DNA from: CBDEGK01 sp965237855
GTDB lineage: Bacteria; Pseudomonadota; Gammaproteobacteria; Pseudomonadales; Halieaceae
Length of the DNA: 64,000 nt
NCBI GenBank assembly: GCA_965237855.1
Contig: CBDEGK010000005.1
Location: 248,001 to 312,000 of the forward strand
Direction of reading: 5' to 3'
Shown here: positions 62,351-64,000 of the stretch, piece by piece
How positions within the stretch are numbered: position 1 is the first letter of the stretch
How the letters are laid out: every line of letters begins with the position of its first letter
Notes under the pieces: generated by a model
Seen by the model: the letters and a program-made list of their open reading frames with translations, nothing else
Told to the model about the DNA's origin: nothing
Database searches by the model: none
Program-made: the position numbers and the translations under genes

Positions 62351-62377
62351 GCAAAAGGGTCAGACTCCTTTGCTTAG
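62347..62377. terminator. Bidirectional hairpin between nadE and bamD
   Basis: CTAAGCAAAAGG (62347-62358) and CCTTTGCTTAG (62367-62377) pair with one bulged A around GTCAGACT. Both stop codons, nadE TAA at 62348 and bamD TAA at 62376-62374, lie inside the stem. The AAGGGTCAGACTCCTTT core resembles REP-like palindromes linked to RAYT transposases in other gammaproteobacteria. Confidence 0.7.
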
Positions 62378-63291
62378 TACGAGGCGTCTGGCGGGCGGTT
62401 ATCAAAGGCCGGTGGTGTTGGCTTGCCGAACAAGCCCAGCGTCGCCTTGTTCAACATGGGTCGTTCCGCGCCATCCAGGGTGTAGCCATAGATGAAGTTG
62501 CCGCTGTTATCCAGCGACGGGTGATCGGGATAGTTCAGAGCCAGCACGTCGAGGGAGTCCTGGGCCAGTTCGTCCAGTCCCAGCAGGTGATAGCCTTGCA
62601 CCATGATGGCTAAGCCATCTGCTACAGCGGGTGTGTGTTGAAAATTTTCAACCACGTAGCGGCCCCGGTTGGTCGCTGCCAGGTAGGCACCGCGCTTAAA
62701 GTAATAGTTTGCCACGTTGATTTCGTGACGCGCCAGTAAGTTGCGTAAATGCACCATGCGGGCCTTGGCGTCGGTGGCATAGGGGCTGTCAGGGTAGCGC
62801 GCCAGCAGTTGGGCGAACTCGGAGAATGATTCGCGGGCAAAACTGGCGTCGCGCTGGGTCTTGTCGCTGGGGAGAAAGCGATCGAGTATGCCCTGGTCCA
62901 CGGTGTAGGAGGCCAGCCCCTTCATGTAAAAGGCGTAGTCAACATTGGGGTGTTGGGGGTGCAGTCGGATAAAGCGGTCGGCGGCTTCAATGGACGCTTC
63001 GTGCTCGTAGTTATTGTAGTGGGCGTAGATCAGCTCCAGCTGCGCTTGCTCCGCGTAGCGACCAAAGGGAAATCGCGATTCCAGTAGTTGCAGGCTTTGC
63101 ACCGCTAACTCGTAATTGCCATTGCGCAGGTAGCGCTGGGCCGTGTGATAGAGCTCGGCTTCGTTGGACGTTGCCCCCGGGGGCAGATCCAGTTCTTCTT
63201 TACTAGAGCAGGCCGCAAGGGCCGCGACAAACAAGCTGAGCAGCAGCAGTTTCAGAATGGAGCGTTTCAATAGTGTAATCCGGCTATACAA
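62374..63291 (-). CDS. bamD: Outer-membrane assembly lipoprotein BamD
   Basis: A 305-residue TPR lipoprotein. The signal (SILKLLLLSLFVAALAAC) ends in a lipobox with the Cys to be acylated. Sequence landmarks SRFPFGRYAEQAQLELIYAHY, RLHPQHPNVDYAFYMKGL and AANRGRYVVENFQ match BamD/ComL. It is an essential part of the BAM complex at the inner face of the outer membrane. The start is at TTG 63291 or TTG 63270; the second gives a more normal signal peptide. It diverges from rluD. Confidence 0.93.
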   Translation of the reverse strand: MYSRITLLKRSILKLLLLSLFVAALAACSSKEELDLPPGATSNEAELYHTAQRYLRNGNYELAVQSLQLLESRFPFGRYAEQAQLELIYAHYNNYEHEASIEAADRFIRLHPQHPNVDYAFYMKGLASYTVDQGILDRFLPSDKTQRDASFARESFSEFAQLLARYPDSPYATDAKARMVHLRNLLARHEINVANYYFKRGAYLAATNRGRYVVENFQHTPAVADGLAIMVQGYHLLGLDELAQDSLDVLALNYPDHPSLDNSGNFIYGYTLDGAERPMLNKATLGLFGKPTPPAFDNRPPDASY

Positions 63292-63363
63292 GACGCCATG
63301 ATACTATGGCGTTTTATGGTCTTTTAAGGCCGCATATTTAACCACAGGATCCGTTGTTTCACC

Positions 63364-64000
63364 ATGGCTGAGCAAATTGAACAAACGGGGATTGTGGAGG
63401 CCGGACTACACGGTGCTCGCCTGGACCAGGCGGCGGCGGAATTATTCCCCGATTTTTCCCGATCGCGATTGCAGGGCTGGATCAAGGATGGCTCGCTGAC
63501 TCGCAATGGTACGACGGCGCGACAGCGAGATAAAGTCGAGGCCGGTGATGAACTGTCGCTGTCGGCAGAATCAGCGGAGGAAGTGAGCTGGGCTGGAGAA
63601 TCGATCGAGCTCGATGTTGTCTATGAGGATGACAGTATCCTGGTCATCAATAAGCCCGCTGGCCTGGTGGTACACCCGGCGGCGGGCCACCACAGCGGTA
63701 CCCTGGTTAACGCGCTTTTACATCGACGTCCAGAACTGGCCAATCTTCCCCGCGGTGGGATCGTGCATCGCCTGGATATGGACACGTCCGGGTTGATGGT
63801 TGTTGCGACGTCATTGCAGGCCCACGCGCACCTGGTTGAGCAATTGCAAGACCGCAGCGTCAGCAGGGAATACGCCGCAGTCTGCATCGGCGCGATGACC
63901 GGTGGTGGCACTATCGATTTACCCATTGGGAGACACCCGCGGGCACGTAAAAAAATGGCGGTAGTGGCCGTCGGTGGCAAGCAGGCAATCACCCATTACC
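63364..64000 (+). CDS. rluD: 23S rRNA pseudouridine synthase RluD, 3' partial
   Basis: The frame is open to the right edge of the window, so the C-terminus is missing. It has the S4 domain (ARLDQAAAELFPDFSRSRLQ) and the catalytic HRLDMDTSGL motif, where the Asp is the nucleophile, preceded by NKPAGLVVHPAAGH. RluD modifies helix 69 of 23S rRNA, important for ribosome assembly. The divergent bamD-rluD arrangement is the one seen in Pseudomonas. Confidence 0.93.
   Translation, partial: MAEQIEQTGIVEAGLHGARLDQAAAELFPDFSRSRLQGWIKDGSLTRNGTTARQRDKVEAGDELSLSAESAEEVSWAGESIELDVVYEDDSILVINKPAGLVVHPAAGHHSGTLVNALLHRRPELANLPRGGIVHRLDMDTSGLMVVATSLQAHAHLVEQLQDRSVSREYAAVCIGAMTGGGTIDLPIGRHPRARKKMAVVAVGGKQAITHY

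Overview
This window reads as the chromosome of a steroid-degrading, probably marine gammaproteobacterium. The block ribF-ileS-lspA-fkpB-ispH-fimT-pilR-pilS-bamD-rluD has the same order as in Pseudomonas, and fxsA-groES-groEL is also Pseudomonas-like. This points to the Pseudomonadales/Cellvibrionales part of the class. The species cannot be named from sequence reading alone. No rRNA, tRNA, CRISPR array, transposase or integrase was recognised.

Region 1 (2-11392) is a compact plus-strand catabolic cluster. Its products closely resemble the enzymes that Mycobacterium tuberculosis and steroid-degrading proteobacteria use to destroy the last two steroid rings (the hydroindane or HIP pathway): IpdB, IpdC, EchA20, a FadA6 thiolase, a FadE30-type dehydrogenase and IpdF. 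Three more acyl-CoA dehydrogenases, a second SDR and a second thiolase lie with them. ipdA should lie just upstream of the window.

Region 2 (11595-34878) is the most unusual part. A type I secretion system (PrtD-like ABC protein, HlyD-like adaptor, TolC-like channel) leads a tightly overlapping operon that also encodes glycosyltransferases (one a fusion of two), a small membrane protein and a DUF4214-methyltransferase fusion. Next comes a single gene for a 1,122-residue, cysteine-free, acidic DUF4214/RTX protein. It has its own strong promoter, a leader of about 220 nt and a strong terminator, so it is probably an abundant secreted surface or S-layer-like protein. A second operon follows: a TPR-sulfotransferase, a SapC-family protein, a DUF6447-like small protein, a serralysin-like metalloprotease with C-terminal DUF4214, two glycosyltransferases and an AmpG-like transporter. 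I read this as a locus that makes, modifies (glycan, methyl and sulfate), exports and remodels a surface layer. That function is inferred from family membership and gene context.

Region 3 (34891-42577) is mixed. It holds a minus-strand TPR/O-GlcNAc-transferase-like gene, an alkyltransferase-like protein, an SDR gene with a large in-frame internal deletion, and a 17-bp perfect inverted repeat carrying two DnaA boxes. Then come fxsA, groESL under a textbook CIRCE element, and a second TPR-sulfotransferase broken by a frameshift and a stop codon.

Region 4 (42686-64000) is mostly housekeeping: a PuuD-like membrane protein, a coiled-coil membrane protein, an enoyl-CoA hydratase, class I fumarase, exonuclease I, an uncharacterised small protein, aspartate carbamoyltransferase, MurJ, RibF, IleS, LspA, FkpB, IspH, a FimT-like pseudopilin, PilR/PilS, NadE, BamD and the start of RluD.
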